A DNA stretch of 8,930 bases from an uncultured Clostridia bacterium (lineage in GTDB: Bacteria; Bacillota; Clostridia; Oscillospirales; Acutalibacteraceae): positions 1 to 8,930 of the forward strand of contig CALCBQ010000092.1 of the NCBI GenBank assembly GCA_937897215.1, read 5' to 3'. The position numbers were made by a program, and so were the translations under genes. Below the pieces are notes generated by a model, which saw nothing but the letters and a program-made list of their open reading frames with translations, had not been told where the DNA came from and did no database searches. Below are positions 1-6,568 of the stretch, one piece after another; position 1 is the first letter of the stretch, and each line of letters opens with the position of its first letter.

Positions 1-10
1 TCGCTCGACA

Positions 11-29
11 GCTCCCTCAAAGAGGGAGC
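11..29. repeat. Perfect 8-bp inverted repeat (hairpin) in G/C-rich intergenic repeat
   Basis: GCTCCCTC at 11-18 pairs perfectly with GAGGGAGC at 22-29 around a 3-nt AAA loop. An alternative pairing uses CGCTC at 2-6 with GAGCG at 26-30. No T-run follows on the + strand, so this is not a convincing terminator for whatever lies upstream. Its composition contrasts with the very AT-rich sequence after base 93. It resembles the dispersed palindromic intergenic elements common in gut Clostridia (recollection, not searched), and the right edge of the window begins a similar GCTCCC hairpin. It may be cut off on the left. Confidence 0.6.
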
Positions 30-39
30 GAATTATAAA

Positions 40-52
40 TCTGCGTCGCAGA
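40..52. repeat. 13-nt perfect palindrome
   Basis: TCTGCG (40-45), central T (46), CGCAGA (47-52) form a perfect odd palindrome; as a hairpin it gives a 5-bp stem with a 3-nt loop. It lies 10 nt after the preceding hairpin and is probably part of the same composite intergenic repeat. Its function is unknown; it is too short and lacks a T-tail to act as a terminator. Confidence 0.5.
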
Positions 53-58
53 CCCGAC

Positions 59-93
59 ACTTTGCGCTTTGCATTTTGCACTTTGCATTTTGT
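59..93. repeat. Five tandem heptamers, consensus ACTTTGC
   Basis: Five consecutive 7-nt units are visible: ACTTTGC (59-65), GCTTTGC (66-72), ATTTTGC (73-79), ACTTTGC (80-86), ATTTTGT (87-93). Units differ at positions 1, 2 and, in the last one, 7. The array sits between the palindromes and the promoter region, about 90 nt upstream of the putative -35 box. It could be a slippage-prone microsatellite or a set of protein sites; nothing in the sequence decides between these. Confidence 0.75.
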
Positions 94-182
94 TAGACAA
101 ACTCAAATTTATCAAATAGTATTTTGTGATTTTTATATAAATTTTACTGTTATTTTTTTGCATTGTGAATGACATATAATCC

Positions 183-211
183 TTGAAATATCAAGTAGTT
201 TGGTATATAAT
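183..211 (+). promoter_or_regulatory. Sigma-A-type promoter for the AI-2E/DUF1846 unit
   Basis: TTGAAA at 183-188 and TATAAT at 206-211 are separated by 17 nt, matching the vegetative promoter consensus at 11 of 12 positions. Transcription would start near 218, giving a leader of about 45 nt that carries the ribosome site AAAGGA (248-253) before the ATG at 263. A second TATAAT at 175-180 has no good -35 partner at the right distance. An inverted repeat, CTTGA (182-186) and TCAAG (191-195), overlaps the -35 box and could be an operator, although short AT-rich repeats like this arise easily by chance. Confidence 0.7.
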
Positions 212-262
212 AATGAATAGTATGGGTTTCTATAGAAATTTGTAATTAAAGGACGAAAAAAT

Positions 263-1480
263 ATGGAATTAAGTAAGAAAAATGTTAAAATAATTCTTGG
301 AATAATCACATTTGGAATTATACTTTTTACAATTTCACAGAATTTATCTTCCGTTGCCGGATTTTTATCAGGACTTATTAAAATTCTGGCGCCTGTAATT
401 GTAGGTTTCTGCCTTGCTTTTATTCTTAATATTCTTATGAATTTCTTCGAAAACAAAGTATTTAAACGACTTGGTAAAAGCAAAAAACGAATTGCAAATT
501 CACTACTTCGCCCATTAAGTCTTGTTTCTACAATCGTTACAATGTTTGGTTTCATTATACTTTTAATGTTTATCATTATTCCTCAACTTGAAGACTCTAT
601 AATGTTACTTGTAGAAAAAGTTCCTGTATATTACGCAGATTTTGTTTCGTGGATTGATTCTCTTGTTGAGCGTTTTGGTCTTGAAGTAAGCACAGAAATG
701 CTTCACAATCCACAAATTAAGATTGAAGACCTTGTTGCGATGGCTGAAAAGGTTTTCACTTTTGAAGCAACAGGCGATATTCTTAATACTACTGTTGGTG
801 TTACTTCATCAGTTGTTTCGGGATTTATTAATCTTGTATTAGGATTTGTAATTGCGGTTTACATTCTTGCAGAAAAAGAAAAAATCGGTAATTTCACTAA
901 CAGAATTCTTGATGCGGTTTTACCCGCCAAGCCATACAAACACCTTTGCGATATTTGTTCAGTTGCATCTAATTCATTTGCAAACTTTATTACAGGTCAG
1001 TTTACAGATGCTTTGATTTTAGCAATTCTCACGTTTATCGGAATGCTCATTTTCAGATTCCCAAGTGCTGCAGTTGTATCAGTAATAATTGGTATTTCTG
1101 CACTTGTTCCTGTTGTTGGTCCTATTGTTGGCGAGATTATAGGTTGTCTTTTAATATTTATGGAAAGTCCGCTTAAAGCGTTATTCTTCCTTATATTCGT
1201 ACTGATTTTACAAGCAATTGACAACAACTTTATCTACCCGAAAATTGTTGGTAAATCAGTAGGGCTTCCCGGAATTTTAGTGCTTGTTGCGGTAATTCTT
1301 GGTGGCAACATAGGCGGAATGCTTGGTGTGTTACTTGGCGTGCCTATTGCATCTGCAATTTATGCACTTGTTGTTGACTGGCTTAAAAACAGACAAAAAG
1401 AAAAAGTAGCAGTTAAAGTAGAAAATACAGACGAAGTTGAAAATACTGATAATTCGTCAGTGGAAACGGTTGAGGAGTAA
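263..1480 (+). CDS. AI-2E/PerM-family membrane transporter
   Basis: This 405-residue polytopic membrane protein belongs to the AI-2E (PerM/YdiK/YtvI-like) family, whose members are proposed exporters or permeases of autoinducer-2 or Na+/H+; the substrate here cannot be assigned. Hydrophobic segments lie at about 7-26, 36-60, 88-107, 180-203, 245-298 (two or three segments), 303-325 and 337-370. The long region between about 108 and 180 fits the family's soluble loop. Family hallmarks are the Pro/Gly-rich stretch around 280-292 and the DNNFIYPKIVGK motif at 320-331. The C-terminal tail (about 379-405) is highly charged and holds a small duplication, VENTD at 386-390 and 392-396. The ATG has AAAGGA nine nt upstream. 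It is the first gene after a clear promoter, and the next gene starts 3 nt after its stop. Family confidence is high and substrate unknown. Confidence 0.9.
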   Translation: MELSKKNVKIILGIITFGIILFTISQNLSSVAGFLSGLIKILAPVIVGFCLAFILNILMNFFENKVFKRLGKSKKRIANSLLRPLSLVSTIVTMFGFIILLMFIIIPQLEDSIMLLVEKVPVYYADFVSWIDSLVERFGLEVSTEMLHNPQIKIEDLVAMAEKVFTFEATGDILNTTVGVTSSVVSGFINLVLGFVIAVYILAEKEKIGNFTNRILDAVLPAKPYKHLCDICSVASNSFANFITGQFTDALILAILTFIGMLIFRFPSAAVVSVIIGISALVPVVGPIVGEIIGCLLIFMESPLKALFFLIFVLILQAIDNNFIYPKIVGKSVGLPGILVLVAVILGGNIGGMLGVLLGVPIASAIYALVVDWLKNRQKEKVAVKVENTDEVENTDNSSVETVEE

Positions 1481-1483
1481 ATT

Positions 1484-2965
1484 ATGCGTAAATTAGGTTT
1501 TGACAATGATAAATATCTTCGTATGCAATCTGAGCATATTAAAGAAAGAATAAGCAAATTCGGTGGTAAACTTTATCTTGAATTCGGTGGTAAAATCTTT
1601 GACGATTACCATGCTGCAAGAGTACTCCCCGGCTTTAAGCCAGACAGTAAAATGAAGATGCTTCTTCAGCTTAAAGATGATGCAGAAATAATTATTGCTA
1701 TTTGTGCTAAAGATATTGAAAAGAATAAAATCCGCAGTGATTTAGGCATTACTTATGACCTTGATGTGCTTCGTCTTATTGATATTTATCACGGATTTGG
1801 TCTTTATGTTGGTGGCGTTGTACTTACTCAGTATTCAGAGCAACCATCTGTTACTGCATTTGAACAGAAATTGCAGAGTTTAGGCATTAATGTTTATCGC
1901 CACTACCCTATTGAAAATTATCCACTTGATGTTGAACTTATTGTTAGTGAAGAGGGTTATGGTAAAAACGACTACATTGAGTCTGACCACTCACTTATTG
2001 TTATTACTGCACCTGGTCCCGGTAGTGGTAAAATGGCAGTATGCCTTTCACAGCTTTATCACGAAAATAAGCGTGGTATTAAAGCAGGTTATGCGAAATT
2101 TGAGACATTCCCAATCTGGAATTTACCTCTTAAACACCCTGTAAACCTTGCTTATGAGGCGGCAACTGCAGACCTTAATGACGTTAACATGATTGACCCA
2201 TTCCACCTTGAAGCGTATGGTGTAACTACTGTTAACTACAACCGTGATGTTGAGAACTTTCCTGTACTTAATAAAATATTTGAAGAAATTTATGGTGAGT
2301 CCCCATACAAATCGCCTACTGATATGGGTGTTAATATGGCAGGTAACTGCATAATCGATGATGAAGTTGTTCTTGCCGCATCTAAAAAAGAAATTCTTCG
2401 CCGTCATTGTAATTATCTTGTTCAGCAGAAAAACAACAAGAAAAAATCAAACGAACTTTATAAAATTGAACTTATTATGAAGCAATTAGGCATTACAAGT
2501 GCTGACCGACCTGTAGTTTCTGCGGCTCTTAACCTTTCAGAAACTACTGACGCACCTGTTACCGCCATTGAGCTTCACGACGGAAGAATTATTACAGGTA
2601 AGGCGAGCGAGCTTCTCAGTTCTGCTTCTGCTATGCTTCTTAATGCATTAAAGGCACTTTCCGGCATTGGCGATGAAATTTTACTTATTTCGCCTACGGT
2701 ATTTGAACCGATTAAAGAGTTAAAGGCAAGAATGCATGAACGCGACACAAGTTTGCATCCTGACGAAATTCTTATTGCTCTTTCAATTTGTGCAACTATG
2801 AATCCGCTTGCAAAAAAAGCACTTGAGGCAATCAAGGGCTTAAAGGGGTGCGATGTTCACGCTACTGTTGTGCTTTCTGATACCGACAAAGAGACACTCC
2901 GCAAACTCGGTACAAATGCAACATATGAGCCATACAAGAAAAACGACAATTTATATTACAACTAA
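1484..2965 (+). CDS. UPF0371 / DUF1846 family protein
   Basis: This 493-residue soluble protein matches the DUF1846 (UPF0371) family in length and in sequence, including its N-terminus (GFDNDKYL at 5-12), the IYHGFGLYVGGVVLTQY stretch at 101-117 and the region around 220-290. The family is widespread in Bacillota and Actinomycetota and has no settled biochemical role. A glycine-rich APGPGSGKMA motif at 176-185 resembles a nucleotide-binding P-loop and follows a hydrophobic beta-strand (LIVITA), so NTP binding is a reasonable inference, not a demonstrated fact. The C-terminal third, about 340-470, looks like a separate alpha/beta domain. No signal peptide or membrane segment is seen. The ribosome site GAGGAG (1472-1477) lies inside the end of the upstream gene, six nt before the ATG, which suggests translational coupling. 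A terminator-like hairpin follows its stop. Confidence 0.9.
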   Translation: MRKLGFDNDKYLRMQSEHIKERISKFGGKLYLEFGGKIFDDYHAARVLPGFKPDSKMKMLLQLKDDAEIIIAICAKDIEKNKIRSDLGITYDLDVLRLIDIYHGFGLYVGGVVLTQYSEQPSVTAFEQKLQSLGINVYRHYPIENYPLDVELIVSEEGYGKNDYIESDHSLIVITAPGPGSGKMAVCLSQLYHENKRGIKAGYAKFETFPIWNLPLKHPVNLAYEAATADLNDVNMIDPFHLEAYGVTTVNYNRDVENFPVLNKIFEEIYGESPYKSPTDMGVNMAGNCIIDDEVVLAASKKEILRRHCNYLVQQKNNKKKSNELYKIELIMKQLGITSADRPVVSAALNLSETTDAPVTAIELHDGRIITGKASELLSSASAMLLNALKALSGIGDEILLISPTVFEPIKELKARMHERDTSLHPDEILIALSICATMNPLAKKALEAIKGLKGCDVHATVVLSDTDKETLRKLGTNATYEPYKKNDNLYYN

Positions 2966-2970
2966 TTCTT

Positions 2971-3011
2971 AAGGCGGGTGCAGGGGGATTTGCACTCGCC
3001 TTGTGATTTTT
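2971..3011 (+). terminator. Rho-independent terminator or attenuator after DUF1846 gene
   Basis: Bases 2971-2982 pair with 2991-3002 over 12 bp with a single G-T pair (2977/2996); the loop is the eight bases GGGGGATT (2983-2990). The stem is G/C-rich in an AT-rich region. A TTTTT run at 3007-3011 begins four nt after the stem, a slightly distant but acceptable U-tract. It starts 6 nt past the DUF1846 stop. Only 31 nt separate its end from the next ATG and no promoter fits in that space, so it may be leaky and set the ratio between upstream and downstream genes. Confidence 0.75.
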
Positions 3012-3020
3012 CATTGATTT

Positions 3021-3024
3021 GGGG
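3021..3024 (+). promoter_or_regulatory. Ribosome binding site fixing the GH30 start at 3034
   Basis: GGGG at 3021-3024 is nine nt ahead of the ATG at 3034. The longer reading begins with TTG at 3019, whose codon abuts this purine run and has no ribosome site of its own, so the ATG is preferred. Confidence 0.55.
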
Positions 3025-3033
3025 ATTGATGAT

Positions 3034-4404
3034 ATGAAAATAAATCTTAAAAATGCAAAAGAACTTCAAAAATTAAAGGGATTTGGCACTTCGGCTTGTT
3101 GGTGGAGTCATTACTGTAAAGACGAAAAAACTCAAGACGAGATTGCTGAAATTTTATATGGAAATTCAGGTCTTAAACTAAATATTTATCGTTACAATAT
3201 CGGTGGTGGTACTGATATGGATAATTACAGGGTGCAAAATCCTTGGCGCCGTACAGAAAGTATGTATGTTTTTGACCGTGAAAAAGAAGAAGGCTATTGG
3301 GATTACTCTCTTGACAAAACTGCAAAAGATGTTATGCGAAAATGCATCGACAAAGGCAATATTGACACTCTTATCGTGTTTGCAAATTCGCCACATTGGT
3401 CGCAGACTTCAACAGGACAAGCATCAGGTAGTTTAATGATGCACACCTGCAACTTGCCAAAAGCCAATTACAGAAAATTTGCAGACTATTTTTTAACTGC
3501 TACTCAAAGGCTTATTGACGAGGGATTTCCCGTGAAATTCGTAAGCCCTATAAACGAGCCACAATGGAAATGGGGTGGCAGTTACGTATGGCAAGAGGGT
3601 TGCCATTACGAGCCTGAAGAAATGGCAGAAGTTATGCACATTTTTGCAGAAGAAATTATAAATCGCAAAATGGATGTTAAACTTTATGGTCCTGAAAGTG
3701 GCGAAATGATGGGTTTAACCCCTGAATATCTTGATTTGCTTACAAAAGATGAGCTTGTTATGAGTGTTATGCCAATTTTTGCATACCATTCATACCACGA
3801 TGATAATAATCCGAAAATCCGTGTTGACTTCAAAAATCAACTGGTAGTCCCCCACCCTGAACTTCGCTTTGATATGAGTGAGTGGTGCGAGTTACCTAAC
3901 AAGAGTCATACAAAGAATTTCAAAGGTGCATTGATTACGGCACGAATTATTGGTCAGGATTTAATTTACGCAGGTGCAGAAAGTTGGACTTCTTGGGTTG
4001 CAATCAATCAATATTCTATTAAAGAAGACGGTTTTGACTACTCTGACGCTACCTTAACTGCAACGGACAACTATGAAGAATGGTATATTGCAGAACGATA
4101 TTACGGATTTGCACATTTTTCAAAATACATACCTGTAAATTCAATTTGTCTTGACAACGGATTTTTCCCTGATGACAGCAACAATTTCAATGTATTTTCA
4201 TTTTTAACTCCTGAAGGCAAAACTGTTACAGTTATTGTTAATGAAGATAAAGAAAAAGAAATCACACTTGATGGTAATTTCAGCAAAATGGAAATCATTG
4301 AATCTACACAAGAATACAAATTGAAAACCATTTATAATGGAGATTATAAAAATACTTTAACTGTTAAAAAAGACAGTATTTTAACTATTATTTGCGAGGA
4401 TTGA
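3034..4404 (+). CDS. Glycoside hydrolase family 30-like enzyme, cytoplasmic
   Basis: This 456-residue protein reads as a retaining glycoside hydrolase of clan A, family GH30, most like the endo-beta-1,6-galactanase-type subfamily; the subfamily is a judgement from memory. Numbered from the ATG, the N-terminal GFGTSACWWS (16-25) is the family's opening strand. RYNIGGG (53-59) and FANSPHWSQTSTGQASG (116-132) are substrate-cleft strands. SPINEP (171-176) supplies the acid/base Glu175, and DMSEWCE (280-286) supplies the likely nucleophile Glu283. YHSYH (250-254) lies between them. Residues after about 375 look like the usual small beta-sandwich. No signal peptide is visible, so it should work in the cytoplasm on imported oligosaccharides, unusual for an endo-acting enzyme. 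It starts just after a terminator-like hairpin and is followed after 4 nt by a NifX-like gene. An in-frame TTG at 3019 would add five residues but lacks a ribosome site. Confidence 0.82.
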   Translation: MKINLKNAKELQKLKGFGTSACWWSHYCKDEKTQDEIAEILYGNSGLKLNIYRYNIGGGTDMDNYRVQNPWRRTESMYVFDREKEEGYWDYSLDKTAKDVMRKCIDKGNIDTLIVFANSPHWSQTSTGQASGSLMMHTCNLPKANYRKFADYFLTATQRLIDEGFPVKFVSPINEPQWKWGGSYVWQEGCHYEPEEMAEVMHIFAEEIINRKMDVKLYGPESGEMMGLTPEYLDLLTKDELVMSVMPIFAYHSYHDDNNPKIRVDFKNQLVVPHPELRFDMSEWCELPNKSHTKNFKGALITARIIGQDLIYAGAESWTSWVAINQYSIKEDGFDYSDATLTATDNYEEWYIAERYYGFAHFSKYIPVNSICLDNGFFPDDSNNFNVFSFLTPEGKTVTVIVNEDKEKEITLDGNFSKMEIIESTQEYKLKTIYNGDYKNTLTVKKDSILTIICED

Positions 4405-4408
4405 TATT

Positions 4409-4807
4409 ATGAAAATTGCAGTAACTTATGAAAATGAACAGGTTTTTCAGCATTTTGGACATACTGAGAAATTCAAGATTTATGAAATAGAAAACGACGA
4501 TATTGTTAGTATGAAAATCGTTGATACTGACGGCAAAGGCCACGGCGCATTGGCAACATTCTTAAAAGAAAATGGTGTTGATACCGTTATTTGTGGTGGC
4601 ATTGGTGGTGGCGCACAAAACGCGCTTTCTGAAGCAGGAATCAAATGGTATGGTGGAGTTAAGGGCGACTGCAACAGCGCAGTAATTTCCTTACTTGTTG
4701 GCAAGTTAGAGTATAATCCTGACGCTAAATGCGACCATCACGACCACGAGCATGAAGAAGGACATACTTGTGGCGACCACGGTTGTGGTGGAAATTGCAA
4801 CCACTAA
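4409..4807 (+). CDS. NifX/NifB-type iron-molybdenum cluster-binding protein with His/Cys-rich tail
   Basis: This 132-residue protein carries the dinitrogenase iron-molybdenum cofactor domain (Nif-X/NafY fold, about 1-103). Recognisable parts are the N-terminal strand MKIAVTYE, the FQHFGHTEKFKIYEIE segment (13-28), the GHGALATFLKENGVDTVICGG segment (44-64) and the final GDCNSAV (86-92). Stand-alone members in anaerobes bind metal or Fe-S clusters; no nitrogenase genes are present, so a nitrogenase role is not implied. The last 25 residues hold four Cys (108, 121, 126, 130) and seven His (110, 111, 113, 115, 119, 124, 132), a dense metal-ligand tail. Its DNA shows no break from the domain. GAGGA (4396-4400) lies eight nt before the ATG, inside the end of the GH30 gene. 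It is wedged between two glycosidase genes, an odd position. A metal storage or chaperone role is inferred. Confidence 0.88.
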   Translation: MKIAVTYENEQVFQHFGHTEKFKIYEIENDDIVSMKIVDTDGKGHGALATFLKENGVDTVICGGIGGGAQNALSEAGIKWYGGVKGDCNSAVISLLVGKLEYNPDAKCDHHDHEHEEGHTCGDHGCGGNCNH

Positions 4808-4808
4808 T

Positions 4809-4815
4809 AAAGGAG
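4809..4815 (+). promoter_or_regulatory. Strong ribosome binding site fixing the GH2 start at 4822
   Basis: AAAGGAG six nt before the ATG at 4822 is close to ideal. The open frame extends back to an ATG at 4768 inside the His/Cys tail of the NifX-like gene, but that would add 18 non-homologous residues and has no ribosome site, so 4822 is the start. Confidence 0.9.
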
Positions 4816-4821
4816 ATTTAT

Positions 4822-6567
4822 ATGGACTTTGCAGTATCAAAACACCCTAATCCCCAATTTGAGCGAAAAAACATTAAAATTCTTAATGGCCAATGGGATT
4901 TTGGTTTTCAAAAAGCTAAAAGACGCTTTAAATTTTCTACTGATGAAAAAAGAGCAGTTGAAATAAGAGATAAAAAACAATATACACATAAAATCAATGT
5001 ACCATTCTGTGTTGAAAGTGAACTTTCTGGCATACAGTATAAAGATTTTATAAATATGGTGTGGTATAAGAAAACTGTAGAAATCAAAAAAGATGGCAAT
5101 CGTGTATTCTTATGTTTTGGTGCTGCCGACCATTTAACAACTGTGCTTGTGAACGGTAAACTTGCAGGCAGACATAAAGGAGGATACACATCTTTTAAGT
5201 TTGATATTACTGATTTAGTGTATGATGGCGAAAACGAGATTTTTGTACTCTGTGAAGATGATGTGAAAAATCCTTTTGTAATTCGTGGTAAGCAAAGCGA
5301 GTGGAAAAAGAGCCACGCTTGTGATTATACTCGCACAACAGGTATCTGGCAGACAGTTTATCTTGAATATGTGCCTGAAACTCGTGTAGAAAACTTTAAA
5401 ATTTACCCTGACCACAAAAATAGTATGGTTACTGTAAACTTTGCACTTAAAGGCAAGGCAAACCTTACTTGTGAAGCATTCTATAATGGCAAGAGCGTTG
5501 GTAAATCCACATTCAAAGATGCTTGTGGCAACGAGGTTATGCAGATAAAATTAGACGAAACTCATCTTTGGGAAGTTGGTAATGGTCGTCTTTACGATTT
5601 AGAGATTACATTCGGCGAAGACAAGGTTTACTCATATTTTGGTCTTCGTAATGTGCGCCTTGACGGATATAAATTCTTAATCAACGAAAAAAGCGTATTC
5701 CAACGCCTTGTGCTTGACCAAGGATTTTACAAAAAAGGTATTTACACTTCCCCTAGTGATGAAGATTTAATGAAAGATATTGAGCTTTCAATGGCTCTTG
5801 GCTTTAATGGTGCTCGACTTCATCAAAAGGTATTTGACCCTCGATTCCTTTACTTCTGCGACAAAATGGGTTACATAGTATGGGGCGAATACGCTAACTG
5901 GGGACTTGACTATTCAAATCCAAAGAGCGTTGATGTATTCTTAAACGAATGGAAAGAAGCACTCGACCGCGACTTTAACCACCCATCAATTATTGGTTGG
6001 TGTCCATTTAACGAAACTTGGAATTACAAAGGCAGACCACAGTATGACCCATTACTTGCAACTGTTTATGACTACACAAAGGCCGTTGACTCAACTCGTC
6101 CTTGTATTGATACAAGTGGTAATTTCCATGTAAAAACAGATATTTTTGACTTGCACGATTACAGTTATGATGTTGAATTCTTCAAGAAAAACTATGACCG
6201 TTTTATGACAGAGGATTATCTTTATCAGCACGTGCTTGTTGAAAATAAGGGCAGACAAGAATATAAAGGCGAGCCTGTTTTCATTAGTGAATACGGTGGA
6301 ATTAAATGGGTAAGTGATGAGTCAATCAAGTCTTGGGGTTATGGCGAGGATGTTAAAACTCCTGAAGAATTTGCAGACCGTTATGTAGGGCTTACTGATG
6401 TAATTCTTTCAAACTATAAAATGTTTGGTTTCTGCTACACTCAGCTTTATGATATTGAGCAAGAGCAGAATGGTCTTTATACTTATGACCGTAAAAAGAA
6501 ATTCAGTGATGAAATTTATCAACGAATTATTGATATAAATACAAAGGTTGCAGAGATTGAAAAGTAA
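4822..6567 (+). CDS. Glycoside hydrolase family 2 enzyme (beta-galactosidase/glucuronidase-like), cytoplasmic
   Basis: This 581-residue GH2 protein has the standard order: sugar-binding jelly-roll (about 15-180), immunoglobulin-like domain (about 185-275) and TIM barrel (about 280-581). In numbering from the ATG at 4822, GWCPFNETWN (392-401) contains Asn397-Glu398, the acid/base pair. FISEYGG (487-493) contains the nucleophile Glu490. The LGFNGARLHQK (326-336) and YIVWGEYANWG (351-361) strands are also typical. No signal peptide or extra C-terminal domain is seen, so it should be cytoplasmic and is at the short end of the family. The Asn-x-Lys motif of classical beta-glucuronidases is not seen in the loop before the GLYTYDR segment (551-557), which argues against a standard glucuronidase; galactosidase, mannosidase or another GH2 activity remains open. 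It is 14 nt after the NifX-like gene and 1 nt before the methyltransferase gene. Confidence 0.9.
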   Translation: MDFAVSKHPNPQFERKNIKILNGQWDFGFQKAKRRFKFSTDEKRAVEIRDKKQYTHKINVPFCVESELSGIQYKDFINMVWYKKTVEIKKDGNRVFLCFGAADHLTTVLVNGKLAGRHKGGYTSFKFDITDLVYDGENEIFVLCEDDVKNPFVIRGKQSEWKKSHACDYTRTTGIWQTVYLEYVPETRVENFKIYPDHKNSMVTVNFALKGKANLTCEAFYNGKSVGKSTFKDACGNEVMQIKLDETHLWEVGNGRLYDLEITFGEDKVYSYFGLRNVRLDGYKFLINEKSVFQRLVLDQGFYKKGIYTSPSDEDLMKDIELSMALGFNGARLHQKVFDPRFLYFCDKMGYIVWGEYANWGLDYSNPKSVDVFLNEWKEALDRDFNHPSIIGWCPFNETWNYKGRPQYDPLLATVYDYTKAVDSTRPCIDTSGNFHVKTDIFDLHDYSYDVEFFKKNYDRFMTEDYLYQHVLVENKGRQEYKGEPVFISEYGGIKWVSDESIKSWGYGEDVKTPEEFADRYVGLTDVILSNYKMFGFCYTQLYDIEQEQNGLYTYDRKKKFSDEIYQRIIDINTKVAEIEK

Positions 6568-6568
6568 T

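Noticed and set aside
1..93. CRISPR array or riboswitch
   Set aside because: The heptamers are too short and contiguous to be repeat-spacer units, and the two palindromes do not form any riboswitch architecture I recognise.
175..180. Second TATAAT as an alternative promoter
   Set aside because: The matching -35 position (152-157) reads ATTTTT, a poor match, whereas the 183/206 pair has correct spacing and near-consensus boxes.
133..576. Minus-strand open frame of 147 codons overlapping the first gene
   Set aside because: It lies across the promoter and the antisense of the AI-2E gene, has no recognisable domain, and has the low-complexity look of a shadow frame.
2123..2407. Minus-strand open frames inside the DUF1846, GH30 and GH2 genes
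   Set aside because: All lie fully inside well-supported + strand genes, lack domains and convincing ribosome sites, and arise from the codon bias of those genes.
3019..3033. TTG start for the GH30-like gene
   Set aside because: It adds only five residues, would overlap its own purine-rich region, and the ATG at 3034 has GGGG at a normal distance.
4409..4807. Evidence of nitrogen fixation
   Set aside because: The NifX-type fold is widespread in non-fixing anaerobes, and no nifHDK, nifE/N or full nifB gene is present.
4768..4821. Longer start for the GH2 gene overlapping the NifX-like tail
   Set aside because: The extra 18 residues are the His/Cys-tail DNA read in another frame, there is no ribosome site, and AAAGGAG sits perfectly ahead of 4822.
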